Origin: JBAXTE01 sp037130365
Lineage (GTDB): Bacteria; Bacteroidota; Bacteroidia; Bacteroidales; WCHB1-69
Assembly: GCA_037130365.1 (NCBI GenBank)
Contig: JBAXTE010000010.1
Span: 51,424-115,423 of the forward strand
Reading direction: 5' to 3'
DNA: 64,000 bases
Position numbers and translations under genes: made by a program
In this document: one piece after another, positions 17,987 through 27,600 of the stretch
How the letters are laid out: each line of letters opens with the position of its first letter
Numbering within the stretch: position 1 is the stretch's first letter
The notes under the pieces: generated by a model
What the model saw: the letters and a program-made list of their open reading frames with translations, nothing else
The model's database searches: none
What the model was told of the DNA's origin: nothing

Positions 17987-18532
17987 ATGAGCGAAAACAC
18001 ACACAAATGGTATGTTCTTAGAGCAATAACCGGCAAAGAGAAGAAGGTAAAAATCTATATTGAGAGTGAAATATCTCGATTACAATTTGAACCGTTTATT
18101 ACGCGTGTACTCATTCCTACCGAAAAGGTGTATCAAATCAGAAATGGGAAAAAAATCAGTAAAGAACGCAACTACTTTCCAGGTTACGTATTAGTAGAAG
18201 CAGAACTTACTGGTGAAGTAGCTCACCTTTTACGTCATATTCCAGACGTATTGGGCTTCCTGGGCTCTAAAGATGAACCAGTTCCGATTCGTCCATCTGA
18301 AGTAAACAGAATATTAGGAAAAGTTGATGAACTTTCAGAAATGGGAGAAGAGTTAACGACACCTTTTATTATTGGCGAAACGGTTAAAGTAATTGATGGT
18401 CCTTTCAACAGTTTTAGTGGAGTAATTGAAGAAATAAATGAAGAGAAGAAGAAACTCAAAGTGATGGTAAAAATCTTTGGGCGAAAAACACCATTAGAAC
18501 TAGGCTTCATGCAAGTTGAAAAGGAATCATAG
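17987..18532 (+). CDS. nusG: Transcription termination/antitermination protein NusG
   Basis: The 181-residue protein has the NGN domain (about 8-115; WYVLRAITGKEKKVK, FPGYVLVE) and a C-terminal KOW domain (about 128-180; FIIGETVKVIDGPFNSFSG, then VKIFGRKTPLELGF). NusG binds RNA polymerase and couples it with ribosomes or Rho. It follows secE by 64 bases and precedes the L11 gene by 40. Confidence 0.97.
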   Translation: MSENTHKWYVLRAITGKEKKVKIYIESEISRLQFEPFITRVLIPTEKVYQIRNGKKISKERNYFPGYVLVEAELTGEVAHLLRHIPDVLGFLGSKDEPVPIRPSEVNRILGKVDELSEMGEELTTPFIIGETVKVIDGPFNSFSGVIEEINEEKKKLKVMVKIFGRKTPLELGFMQVEKES

Positions 18533-18572
18533 GGCATATTATCTATCATAAATCTAATAATCGCAAAAAACC

Positions 18573-19013
18573 ATGGCAAAGGAAATCGCAGCATTAATCA
18601 AATTGCAGATTAAAGGCGGTGCAGCAAATCCATCACCTCCAGTAGGACCAGCATTAGGGTCAAAAGGGGTGAATATCATGGAGTTTTGTAAGCAGTTCAA
18701 TGCAAGATCGCAAGATTTAGCTGGAAAAGTTGTTCCAGTAATCATTACTGTTTATAAAGATAAATCGTTTGATTTTATCTTAAAAACTCCCCCTGTAGCT
18801 GTACAGCTAATGGAAGTAGCTAAATTACAGAAAGGTTCACCAGAACCAAATCTGAAAAAAGTTGCTTCAGTTTCGTGGGAACAAGTACAAGCGATTGCAG
18901 AAAGCAAAATGAAAGACTTAAACTGTTTCACCATTCAATCAGCAATGAATATGGTAGCAGGGACAGCCAGAAGTATGGGAATAACCGTTAAAGGAGAAAA
19001 TCCTTTAAATTAG
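18573..19013 (+). CDS. rplK: 50S ribosomal protein L11
   Basis: The 146-residue protein carries the N-terminal signature LIKLQIKGGAANPSPPVGPA and the C-terminal rRNA-binding domain ending ARSMGITVKGENPLN. It binds 23S rRNA at the GTPase-associated centre. First of the L11-L1-L10-L7/L12 run, with 21-36 base gaps between genes. Confidence 0.98.
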   Translation: MAKEIAALIKLQIKGGAANPSPPVGPALGSKGVNIMEFCKQFNARSQDLAGKVVPVIITVYKDKSFDFILKTPPVAVQLMEVAKLQKGSPEPNLKKVASVSWEQVQAIAESKMKDLNCFTIQSAMNMVAGTARSMGITVKGENPLN

Positions 19014-19034
19014 TAATTTAACAAAAAGATCGAA

Positions 19035-19730
19035 ATGGCTAAAATATCAAAAAAGCGCAAAGAAGCTTTAGCTAAATACGACAAAAATGCTGTTTATTCC
19101 CTTGCAGAAGCAATTGAAATTGTAAAAACAATAACATATACAAAATTTGATTCATCAATGGACGTAGATGTACGCTTAGGCGTAGATCCAAGAAAAGCGA
19201 ATCAGATGGTACGTGGAATTGTTACATTGCCTCATGGAACAGGAAAAACAGTACGTGTCTTAGCATTATGTACTCCCGACAAAGAGGAGGAAGCTAAAGC
19301 AGCAGGTGCTGACTATGCAGGATTGGATGAGTATATCCAAAAAATCCGAGAAGGATGGACTGATATTGATGTAATTATTACAATGCCGAGTATTATGCCA
19401 AAAATTGGTGCACTCGGTAAAATATTAGGACCTCGTGGCTTAATGCCAAACCCTAAAGCAGGTACAGTTACTATGGAAATTGGTAAAGCTGTATCTGATG
19501 TAAAAGCTGGTAAAATTGACTTCAAAGTCGATAAGTTTGGAATTATCCATGCTTCAGTAGCTAAAGTTAACTTCGAAAGTGGTAAAATTAGTGAAAATGC
19601 AAAGGAATTGATTCAAACAATTATCAAGCTTAAACCTACTGCCGCAAAAGGAACATATGTAAAGAGTATTTACTTATCAAGTACTATGAGTCCTGGCGTA
19701 CAAGTTGATCCTAAATCAGTTACATTATAG
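19035..19730 (+). CDS. rplA: 50S ribosomal protein L1
   Basis: The 231-residue protein shows the L1 signature IMPKIGALGKILGPRGLMPNPKAGT. It forms the L1 stalk of the large subunit and is commonly the translational repressor of its own operon. It lies 21 bases after rplK. No obvious L1-binding mimic of 23S rRNA could be identified by eye in the leader. Confidence 0.98.
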   Translation: MAKISKKRKEALAKYDKNAVYSLAEAIEIVKTITYTKFDSSMDVDVRLGVDPRKANQMVRGIVTLPHGTGKTVRVLALCTPDKEEEAKAAGADYAGLDEYIQKIREGWTDIDVIITMPSIMPKIGALGKILGPRGLMPNPKAGTVTMEIGKAVSDVKAGKIDFKVDKFGIIHASVAKVNFESGKISENAKELIQTIIKLKPTAAKGTYVKSIYLSSTMSPGVQVDPKSVTL

Positions 19731-19754
19731 TATTAACGCACAAGTCAGAAAGAA

Positions 19755-20270
19755 ATGAAAAGAGAAGAAAAGAGTCAAATAATTGATTCCATTATCCAAG
19801 ATTTGGCTGAATACAAGCATGTGTATGTAACTGACATGTCTGATTTAACAGTAGAAACTTCAAATGCTTTACGACGTTTATGTTTTAATAAAAACGTAAA
19901 ATTAAAAGTTGTAAAAAATACATTGCTAAAAAGAGCAATGGATGCAAGTGAAACTGATTTTTCAGAACTATATCCCGTTCTTGAAGGGAGTACTTCAATT
20001 ATGTTATCGAATATAAATAATGCACCTGCAAAAGTCATTAAGGACTTTAGAGGCAAAAAACAAAAACCTTTAATTAAGGGAGCATTTGTAGAAGAAAACG
20101 TATATATTGGAGACAACCAAATAGATGCATTAATATCTATTAAAACAAGAGAAGAACTCATCGGAGATATTGTTGGATTGCTACAATCACCTGCTCGAAA
20201 TGTTATTTCAGCACTACAATCAAGTGGTAATAAAATTGCTGGATTAGTGAAAACACTATCCGAAAGATAA
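19755..20270 (+). CDS. rplJ: 50S ribosomal protein L10
   Basis: The 171-residue protein has the L10 globular domain (MKREEKSQIIDSII..., VVKNTLLKRA) and a C-terminal helix that carries L7/L12 dimers. It anchors the stalk to 23S rRNA. It lies 24 bases after rplA and 36 bases before rplL. Confidence 0.97.
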   Translation: MKREEKSQIIDSIIQDLAEYKHVYVTDMSDLTVETSNALRRLCFNKNVKLKVVKNTLLKRAMDASETDFSELYPVLEGSTSIMLSNINNAPAKVIKDFRGKKQKPLIKGAFVEENVYIGDNQIDALISIKTREELIGDIVGLLQSPARNVISALQSSGNKIAGLVKTLSER

Positions 20271-20306
20271 TTAATAATAGTTTAAACAAATAAAACCAAA
20301 AATAAA

Positions 20307-20681
20307 ATGGCAGATTTGAAAGCTTTAGCAGAACAATTAGTTAACCTGACTGTAAAAGACGTTAACGAATTAGCTAAAATATTAAAAGACGAATACGGTA
20401 TTGAACCAGCTGCAGCAGCAGTTTCAGTAGTATCGGGCGCTGGCGCAGTAGCTGACGAAGTTGAAGAAAAAACAGCTTTTGATGTTATATTAAAAAGTGC
20501 TGGTGGAGCAAAATTAGCAGTAGTTAAATTAGTAAAAGAACTAACTAGCTTAGGTCTTAAAGAAGCAAAAGAATTAGTTGATGCAGCACCAAAAGCAGTA
20601 AAAGAAGGTGTTTCAAAAGACGAAGCTGATGCTCTTAAAAAAGCGCTTGAAGAAGCTGGCGCAGAAGTAGAAGTTAAGTAA
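20307..20681 (+). CDS. rplL: 50S ribosomal protein L7/L12
   Basis: The 124-residue acidic protein has an N-terminal dimerisation region, an Ala/Val-rich hinge and the C-terminal domain FDVILKSAGGAKLAVVKLVK...GLKEAKELVDAAPKAVKEGV. It recruits translation factors to the ribosomal stalk. A strong hairpin follows at 20702-20744, before rpoB. Confidence 0.98.
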   Translation: MADLKALAEQLVNLTVKDVNELAKILKDEYGIEPAAAAVSVVSGAGAVADEVEEKTAFDVILKSAGGAKLAVVKLVKELTSLGLKEAKELVDAAPKAVKEGVSKDEADALKKALEEAGAEVEVK

Positions 20682-20701
20682 GGATAGTTTTTCCATATTA
20701 A

Positions 20702-20744
20702 AAATACAGACCTCATTTTCGATTGAGAATGATGGTCTGTATTT
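20702..20744 (+). promoter_or_regulatory. rplL-rpoB intergenic attenuator-like hairpin
   Basis: AAATACAGACC-TCATTTTC and GAGAATGA-GGTCTGTATTT form a stem of about 19 bp with one unpaired base and a four-base loop. A T-rich stretch with T8 begins nearby at 20753, after an intervening TATTGGTTAA. The position matches the attenuator or RNase III-site region between rplL and rpoB in other bacteria, where it lowers polymerase expression relative to stalk proteins. Confidence 0.7.
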
Positions 20745-20801
20745 ATTGGTTAATTTTTTTTCATCATTAGCTTTCTTACTAACCATAAAAAAAATAACGC
20801 T

Positions 20802-23800
20802 TTGGCTATAACAAAAAACATTCGTCATAGTTTTGCATCAATTCAACAGTTGGAATATCCAGATTTTCTTGAGATTCAATTAAAATCTTTTCAAGAATTT
20901 TTTCAGCTTGATACCACTTCAGAAAACAAAGAAAATGAAGGGTTATATAAAGTTTTCGCAGAAAACTTCCCTATAACTGATGCGAGAAATAGTTTTGTAT
21001 TAGAATTTTTAGATTATTTTATTGATCCTCCACGTTACAATATTGATGAATGCATAGAGAGAGGGTTGACATATAGTGTGCCTCTTAAAGCAAAATTAAA
21101 ATTATATTGTACCGATGATGATCATGAAGATTTTGAGACCATTGTTCAAGATGTTTATCTTGGCATGATCCCTTATATGACACCTCGTGGTTCGTTTGTT
21201 ATAAACGGAGCAGAACGAGTTGTCGTTTCACAATTACATCGATCTCCTGGTGTGTTTTTCGGGACTACAAAGCATGCAAATGGTTCACAATTGTACTCTG
21301 CACGTGTAATTCCTTTTAAAGGTTCGTGGATTGAGTTTACTACCGATATTAATAATGTGATGTATGCGTACATCGATCGTAAAAAGAAATTACCTGTTAC
21401 TACTTTATTAAGAGCAATTGGATTTGAATCGGATAAAGATATCCTTCAAATATTCGATATGGCTACTGAGGTGAAAGCCACAAAAGCAAACTTAAAAAAA
21501 GTAATAGGAAATAAATTAGCATCACGTGTTGTACGTTCGTGGCTCGAAGATTTTGTAGATGAAGAAACTGGTGAAGTTGTTTCAATCGAAAGAACCGAAG
21601 TGTTAATCGAACGTGATGAAATTATTGAAGCTGATCATATTGAAATGATTACCAATGCAAATATTGATAGTATTCTTATTCATAAAGATACTGATAATAG
21701 CATTGATTATTCAATTATTTTCAACACTTTACATAAAGATCCAACAAATTCTGAACGCCAAGCAATTGAATATATTTACTTCCAATTGCGTAATGCAGCG
21801 CCTCCAGATGAAGAAACTGCTCGTGGAGTTTTAGATCGTCTTTTCTTCTCAGACAAACGTTATGATTTGGGAGATGTTGGTCGTTATAGAATAAATAAAA
21901 AACTAAACTTAAATATCCCTATTGAAATTAAAGTCTTAACGAAAGAAGACATTGTTTCGATTATAAAATATTTGATTGAACTTATTAATGCAAAGACCGA
22001 AGTTGATGATATTGACCACTTAAGCAATCGTCGTGTACGTACTGTTGGTGAGCAATTATACTCTCAATTTGGTGTTGGATTAGCACGAATGGCTCGTACT
22101 ATTCGTGAAAGAATGAATGTTAGAGATAATGAAGTTTTCAAACCTATTGATTTAATTAATGCCAAGACTCTTTCGTCTGTAATTAATTCTTTCTTTGGAA
22201 CGAACCAATTATCACAATTTATGGATCAGACCAATCCTCTTTCAGAAATTACGCATAAACGTCGTATTTCTGCGTTAGGACCTGGTGGTTTGTCTCGTGA
22301 AAGAGCTGGTTTTGAAGTTCGTGACGTTCACTATACTCATTATGGAAGATTGTGTACAATTGAAACACCAGAAGGACCAAACATTGGTCTTATCTCTTCG
22401 CTTTCTGTTTATGCAAAAATCAACCATTTAGGATTTATTGAAACACCTTATCGCAAGGTTGAAAATGGAAAAATAAATTTAATTGAACATCCATTATATT
22501 TAAGTGCAGAAGAAGAAGAAGGTAATATTATTGCTCAAGCTCGTACTGAATATAGTAAAGATGGGAAAATTACTCAAGAGCATGTAAAAGCTAGAAGTTT
22601 AGCAGATTTTCCAATTGTAACTCCAAAACAAGTTCATTTAATAGATATTGCTCCTAATCAAATTGCATCAATTGCAGCTTCTCTAATTCCATTTTTGGAA
22701 CATGATGATGCAAACCGTGCATTAATGGGATCAAACATGATGCGTCAAGCAGTTCCAATTTTAAACCCTGAATCTCCAATTGTAGGTACTGGTCTTGAAG
22801 GAAGAATTGCACAAGATTCTCGTGTATTATTTAATGCTGAAGGTCCAGGTGAAGTGCTTTACGTTGATGCTCAAAAAATTACAATTCGTTATGATCGTTC
22901 TAAAGAAGAAGAAATTGTAGATTTTGAAGATGCTGTAAAATCATATAACCTTATAAAATTTCAACGCACAAATCAAAGTACATGTGTTAACTTACGTCCG
23001 ATTGTTCGTAAAGGCGACCGCGTTGTAAAAGAACAAGTACTTTGTGAAGGTTATGGAACTCAAGGTGGAGAACTTGCATTAGGAAGAAACTTAATGGTTG
23101 CTTTCATGCCTTGGAAAGGGTATAATTTTGAAGATGCAATCGTAATTTCTGAAAAGATTGTTAAGGAAGATATCTTTACTTCTATTTATATTGAAGAATT
23201 TACATTAGAAGTTAGAGACACTAAACGTGGAATTGAAGAATTAACAAATGATATTCCAAATGTGAGTGCTGAAGCAACTAAAGACTTAGATGAAAACGGT
23301 TTAATCCGAATCGGAGCTGAAGTTACTGAAGGCGATATCCTAATTGGAAAAATCACTCCAAAAGGTGAATCTTATCCAACACCAGAAGAAAAGTTGTTGC
23401 GTGCAATTTTTGGCGATAAAGCAGGTGATGTTAAAGATGCTTCACTAAAAGCACCTCCATCTATGCGTGGTGTTGTAATTGACAAAAAACTATTTTCTAG
23501 AAATATCAAAGATAAAAAGTCGAAATCAAAAGACAAAGATATTGTAAAAGAAATAGAAACAATTTATCATAAAGATCAAAGTGAGTTAAAAGATGTTTTG
23601 TTTACAAAATTAACTCAAATTCTAGAAGGCAAAACTGCAAATGATATATTTAATGTATATCAAGATGTAGTGATTGCTAAAGGAACTAAATTTAATCAAA
23701 AGTTGATAATCTCTATTGATTTTAGCCTTATTAAACCTTTGGATTGGACTACAGATGAACGCACAAACAAACTAGTTTCTATTATATTAAACAATTACAG

Positions 23801-24605
23801 CGTAAAATCTCGTGAATTACAAGGAAGATTTATGCGTGAAAGTTTTGTAGCAACAGTTGGTGATGAATTACCAGATGGTATTGTTCAGATGGCAAAAGTT
23901 TATATCGCTCAAAAGAGGAAACTTAAAGTAGGTGATAAAATGGCAGGTCGTCATGGAAATAAGGGTATTGTAGCGAAAATTGTTCGTGAAGAGGATATGC
24001 CATTCTTAGAAGACGGCACTCCTGTAGATATCGTACTTAATCCATTAGGTGTTCCATCTCGTATGAACTTAGGACAAATTTATGAAACCATTTTAGGATG
24101 GGCAGGTCATAAATTAAATATGAAGTTCGCAACTCCAATTTTTGATGGTGCTTCTATCGAAGAAATAAATGGATATTTGGATCAAGCAAATCTTCCCGAA
24201 AATGGTCGTGTATATTTAAGTGATGGTGGAACTGGAGAACGTTTTGATCAACCAGTAACTGTTGGATTTATATATATGATTAAGTTGCATCACATGGTAG
24301 ACGATAAGATGCATGCTCGTTCAATTGGACCTTATTCTCTAATTACTCAACAACCATTGGGCGGAAAAGCACAATTTGGTGGTCAACGTTTTGGAGAAAT
24401 GGAAGTTTGGGCACTAGAAGCATTTGGAGCATCTAACATTCTTCAAGAAATACTTACTGTTAAATCAGACGATGTAATAGGTAGGGCAAAAGCTTACGAA
24501 GCAATAGTAAAAGGAGACAATATGCCGATACCCGGAATTCCGGAATCATTTAATGTATTGTTGCACGAATTACGTGGCTTGTGCTTAAGCGTAGCCTTCG
24601 AATAA
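20802..24605 (+). CDS. rpoB: DNA-directed RNA polymerase beta subunit
   Basis: The 1267-residue product is collinear with Bacteroidota RpoB (about 1270). It contains EYPDFLEIQLKSFQEFF near the N-terminus, the rifampicin-region motif GTNQLSQFMDQTNPLSEITHK (21 residues; read as SQFMDQTNPLSEITHKRR), and the catalytic-core GDKMAGRHGNKGI near residue 1045. The ORF can only begin at TTG (20802): the in-frame upstream codons contain no ATG or GTG, and later ATGs would delete conserved sequence. The start is therefore unusual for this genome. rpoC follows after 77 bases containing a hairpin. Confidence 0.97.
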   Translation: MAITKNIRHSFASIQQLEYPDFLEIQLKSFQEFFQLDTTSENKENEGLYKVFAENFPITDARNSFVLEFLDYFIDPPRYNIDECIERGLTYSVPLKAKLKLYCTDDDHEDFETIVQDVYLGMIPYMTPRGSFVINGAERVVVSQLHRSPGVFFGTTKHANGSQLYSARVIPFKGSWIEFTTDINNVMYAYIDRKKKLPVTTLLRAIGFESDKDILQIFDMATEVKATKANLKKVIGNKLASRVVRSWLEDFVDEETGEVVSIERTEVLIERDEIIEADHIEMITNANIDSILIHKDTDNSIDYSIIFNTLHKDPTNSERQAIEYIYFQLRNAAPPDEETARGVLDRLFFSDKRYDLGDVGRYRINKKLNLNIPIEIKVLTKEDIVSIIKYLIELINAKTEVDDIDHLSNRRVRTVGEQLYSQFGVGLARMARTIRERMNVRDNEVFKPIDLINAKTLSSVINSFFGTNQLSQFMDQTNPLSEITHKRRISALGPGGLSRERAGFEVRDVHYTHYGRLCTIETPEGPNIGLISSLSVYAKINHLGFIETPYRKVENGKINLIEHPLYLSAEEEEGNIIAQARTEYSKDGKITQEHVKARSLADFPIVTPKQVHLIDIAPNQIASIAASLIPFLEHDDANRALMGSNMMRQAVPILNPESPIVGTGLEGRIAQDSRVLFNAEGPGEVLYVDAQKITIRYDRSKEEEIVDFEDAVKSYNLIKFQRTNQSTCVNLRPIVRKGDRVVKEQVLCEGYGTQGGELALGRNLMVAFMPWKGYNFEDAIVISEKIVKEDIFTSIYIEEFTLEVRDTKRGIEELTNDIPNVSAEATKDLDENGLIRIGAEVTEGDILIGKITPKGESYPTPEEKLLRAIFGDKAGDVKDASLKAPPSMRGVVIDKKLFSRNIKDKKSKSKDKDIVKEIETIYHKDQSELKDVLFTKLTQILEGKTANDIFNVYQDVVIAKGTKFNQKLIISIDFSLIKPLDWTTDERTNKLVSIILNNYSVKSRELQGRFMRESFVATVGDELPDGIVQMAKVYIAQKRKLKVGDKMAGRHGNKGIVAKIVREEDMPFLEDGTPVDIVLNPLGVPSRMNLGQIYETILGWAGHKLNMKFATPIFDGASIEEINGYLDQANLPENGRVYLSDGGTGERFDQPVTVGFIYMIKLHHMVDDKMHARSIGPYSLITQQPLGGKAQFGGQRFGEMEVWALEAFGASNILQEILTVKSDDVIGRAKAYEAIVKGDNMPIPGIPESFNVLLHELRGLCLSVAFE

Positions 24606-24613
24606 AAATAATA

Positions 24614-24647
24614 ATCATCACAACTTACCAAAATAAGTTGTGATGAT
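24614..24647 (+). other. rpoB-rpoC intergenic hairpin
   Basis: ATCATCACAACTTA and TAAGTTGTGATGAT are perfect complements around a six-base loop. The following ATTTTG lacks a long T-run, so an mRNA processing or stability element is more likely than a terminator. Confidence 0.6.
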
Positions 24648-24682
24648 ATTTTGATATTAACGTATACTTCATTCTATATAAT

Positions 24683-27600
24683 ATGGCATTCAGAAGAGAC
24701 TTAAACGTCAAAAAAGAGTTTTCGCAAATTACTATTAGTTTAGCTTCACCAGAATCTATTCTAGAGCAATCGAGAGGCGAAGTTGTAAAACCCGAAACCA
24801 TAAACTATCGGACCTACAAACCCGAAAGAGATGGTTTGTTTTGTGAGCGTATTTTTGGTCCTGTAAAAGACTGGGAATGCCACTGCGGTAAATACAAACG
24901 CATTCGATACAAAGGTATTGTTTGCGATCGTTGCGGTGTTGAAGTTACAGAACGAAAAGTGCGAAGAGAACGAGTTGGTCACATCCAACTAGTTGTTCCT
25001 GTTGCACATATTTGGTTTTTCCGCTCGCTTCCAAATAAAATTGGGGCATTAATTGGATTAAATTCAAAAGCAATAGATGCAATCATCTATTATGAAAAAT
25101 ATGTAGTAGTACAATCTGGCGTCCTTGGAGCAGATGACATCAAAAAAAATGATTTATTAAGTGAAGAAGAATATTTTGACTTAATTGATCGTTTGCCGAA
25201 AGAAAACCAAATGTTGGATGATGATGATCCAAATAAATTTATTGCTAAAATGGGAGCTGAAGCATTACAAATGATGCTTTCAAGAATAGATTTAGATAAA
25301 GAATCTTTCGAACTTCGAGATAAAGCAAGTAAAGAAACATCTCAACAACGTAAACAAGATTTATTAAAACGACTTAATGTATACGAATCATTCCGTGATG
25401 CAAACAAACATGGAATAAATCGTCCACAATGGATGATCGTAAATGTAGTTCCAGTGATTCCACCAGAATTACGTCCACTTGTTCCTCTTGATGGTGGTCG
25501 TTTTGCAACATCCGATTTAAACGATTTATATCGTAGAGTTATTATTCGTAACAATCGTTTAAAACGATTAATTGAAATAAAAGCACCTGATGTAATTATG
25601 CGTAACGAAAAACGTATGTTACAAGAGGCTGTAGATTCATTATTTGATAATTCAAGAAAAGCAAGTTCAGTTAAAACAGAATCTAATAGAGCATTAAAAT
25701 CTCTTTCGGATAGTTTAAAAGGAAAACAAGGTCGTTTCCGTCAAAACTTATTAGGAAAACGTGTTGATTATTCAGGACGTTCAGTAATTGTTGTTGGCCC
25801 TGAATTAAAACTTAACGAATGTGGTTTACCTAAAGAAATGGCTTCAGAATTATTTAAACCATTTATCATCCGTAAACTACTTGAACGAGGAATTGTAAAG
25901 ACTGTTAAGTCAGCAAAAAAAATCGTTGACAGAAAAGACCCAGTTGTTTGGGATATTTTAGAAAATGTATTAAAAGCACATCCAGTATTGTTAAACCGTG
26001 CTCCTACCCTTCACAGACTTGGGATTCAGGCTTTTCAGCCAAAACTTGTTGAAGGTAAAGCAATTCGTTTACACCCACTTGCGTGTACCGCTTTTAATGC
26101 CGATTTTGATGGTGACCAAATGGCAGTTCACGTTCCACTTGGAAATGCTGCAATTTTGGAAGCTCAATTATTAATGCTTGCTTCTCATAATATTTTAAAC
26201 CCAGCAAACGGTGCTCCTATCACTGTACCTTCACAAGATATGGTTTTGGGATTATATTATATCACCAAAGGAAGAAAATCTGAAGGTGATTTTATAGTTA
26301 ATGGTGAAGGAACTGTATTTTATGCTCCTGAAGAAGTCATTATTGCATACAACGAGAAAAAAGTCGACCTACACGCATTTATTAAATGTAAAATAGATAT
26401 CGACGGAAATGACAACTTCCAAATTATTGAAACTACCGTTGGTCGAATTCTATTTAACCAAGTGGTACCAAAATCTTATGGATATATCAATGAACTGTTA
26501 ACCAAAAAATCTCTACGTGATATTATCAGTTCAGTATTGAAAAAAACTGGAACAGCTAGTACTGCAAAATTTCTTGATGATATCAAAGAAATTGGATTTA
26601 TGATGGCATTCAAGGGTGGATTATCATTTAACCTTGGTGATGTTTTAATTCCTGAAGTTAAAGTTGGGATGGTAGCCGAAGCTAACACAGAAGTTGAAGA
26701 AGTAATGAATAACTATAACATGGGATTTATTACTAATACTGAAAGATACAACCAGATTATTGATATTTGGACACATACTAATACAAAATTAAGTAAGATA
26801 TTATTAGATCAACTTTCTAGTGACAGACAAGGATTTAACCCTGTTTATATGATGCTAGATTCAGGTGCTCGTGGATCTAAAGAACAAATTCGTCAGCTTT
26901 CTGGTATGCGTGGTTTGATGGCTAAACCATCTAAAGCAGGCTCCACTGGTGGTGAAATTATTGAAAATCCAATTTTATCTAACTTTAAAGAAGGTTTATC
27001 TGTACTTGAGTACTTTATTTCTACTCACGGAGCTCGTAAGGGTCTTGCGGATACGGCTTTAAAGACTGCAGATGCTGGATATCTTACTCGTCGTTTGGTT
27101 GATGTTTCTCAAGATGTGATTGTTAATGAAGAAGACTGTGGTACTCTCAGAGGTCTTATGGTTAGCGCATTAAAGAAAAATGAAGATATTGTAGAATCAT
27201 TATACGATAGAATTTTAGGACGTGTTTCTCTACATGACATTTATCATCCACAAACAGCAGAATTGCTTGTAAAATCTGGAGAAGAAATTAATGAAGATAT
27301 TGCACAATTAATTGAATCTTCACCAATAGAAGAGATTGAAATTCGCTCGGTATTAACTTGCGAATCTAAACATGGGGTGTGCGCAAAATGTTACGGACGT
27401 AACTTAGCCACTGCTAAAATGGTTCAAAAAGGTGAAGCTGTAGGTGTTGTTGCTGCCCAATCGATTGGAGAACCAGGAACTCAGCTTACATTGCGTACTT
27501 TCCACGTTGGGGGGGTTGCAGGTAATGTTGGAGCTTCATCTTCTATTAAGGCTAAATATGATGGAATTCTAGAAATTGAAGAACTCCGTTCAGTAAATTT

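Noticed and set aside
24606..24682. Terminator between rpoB and rpoC
   Set aside because: The stem is strong but lacks a T-run, and termination here would prevent rpoC expression, for which no other promoter box is seen.
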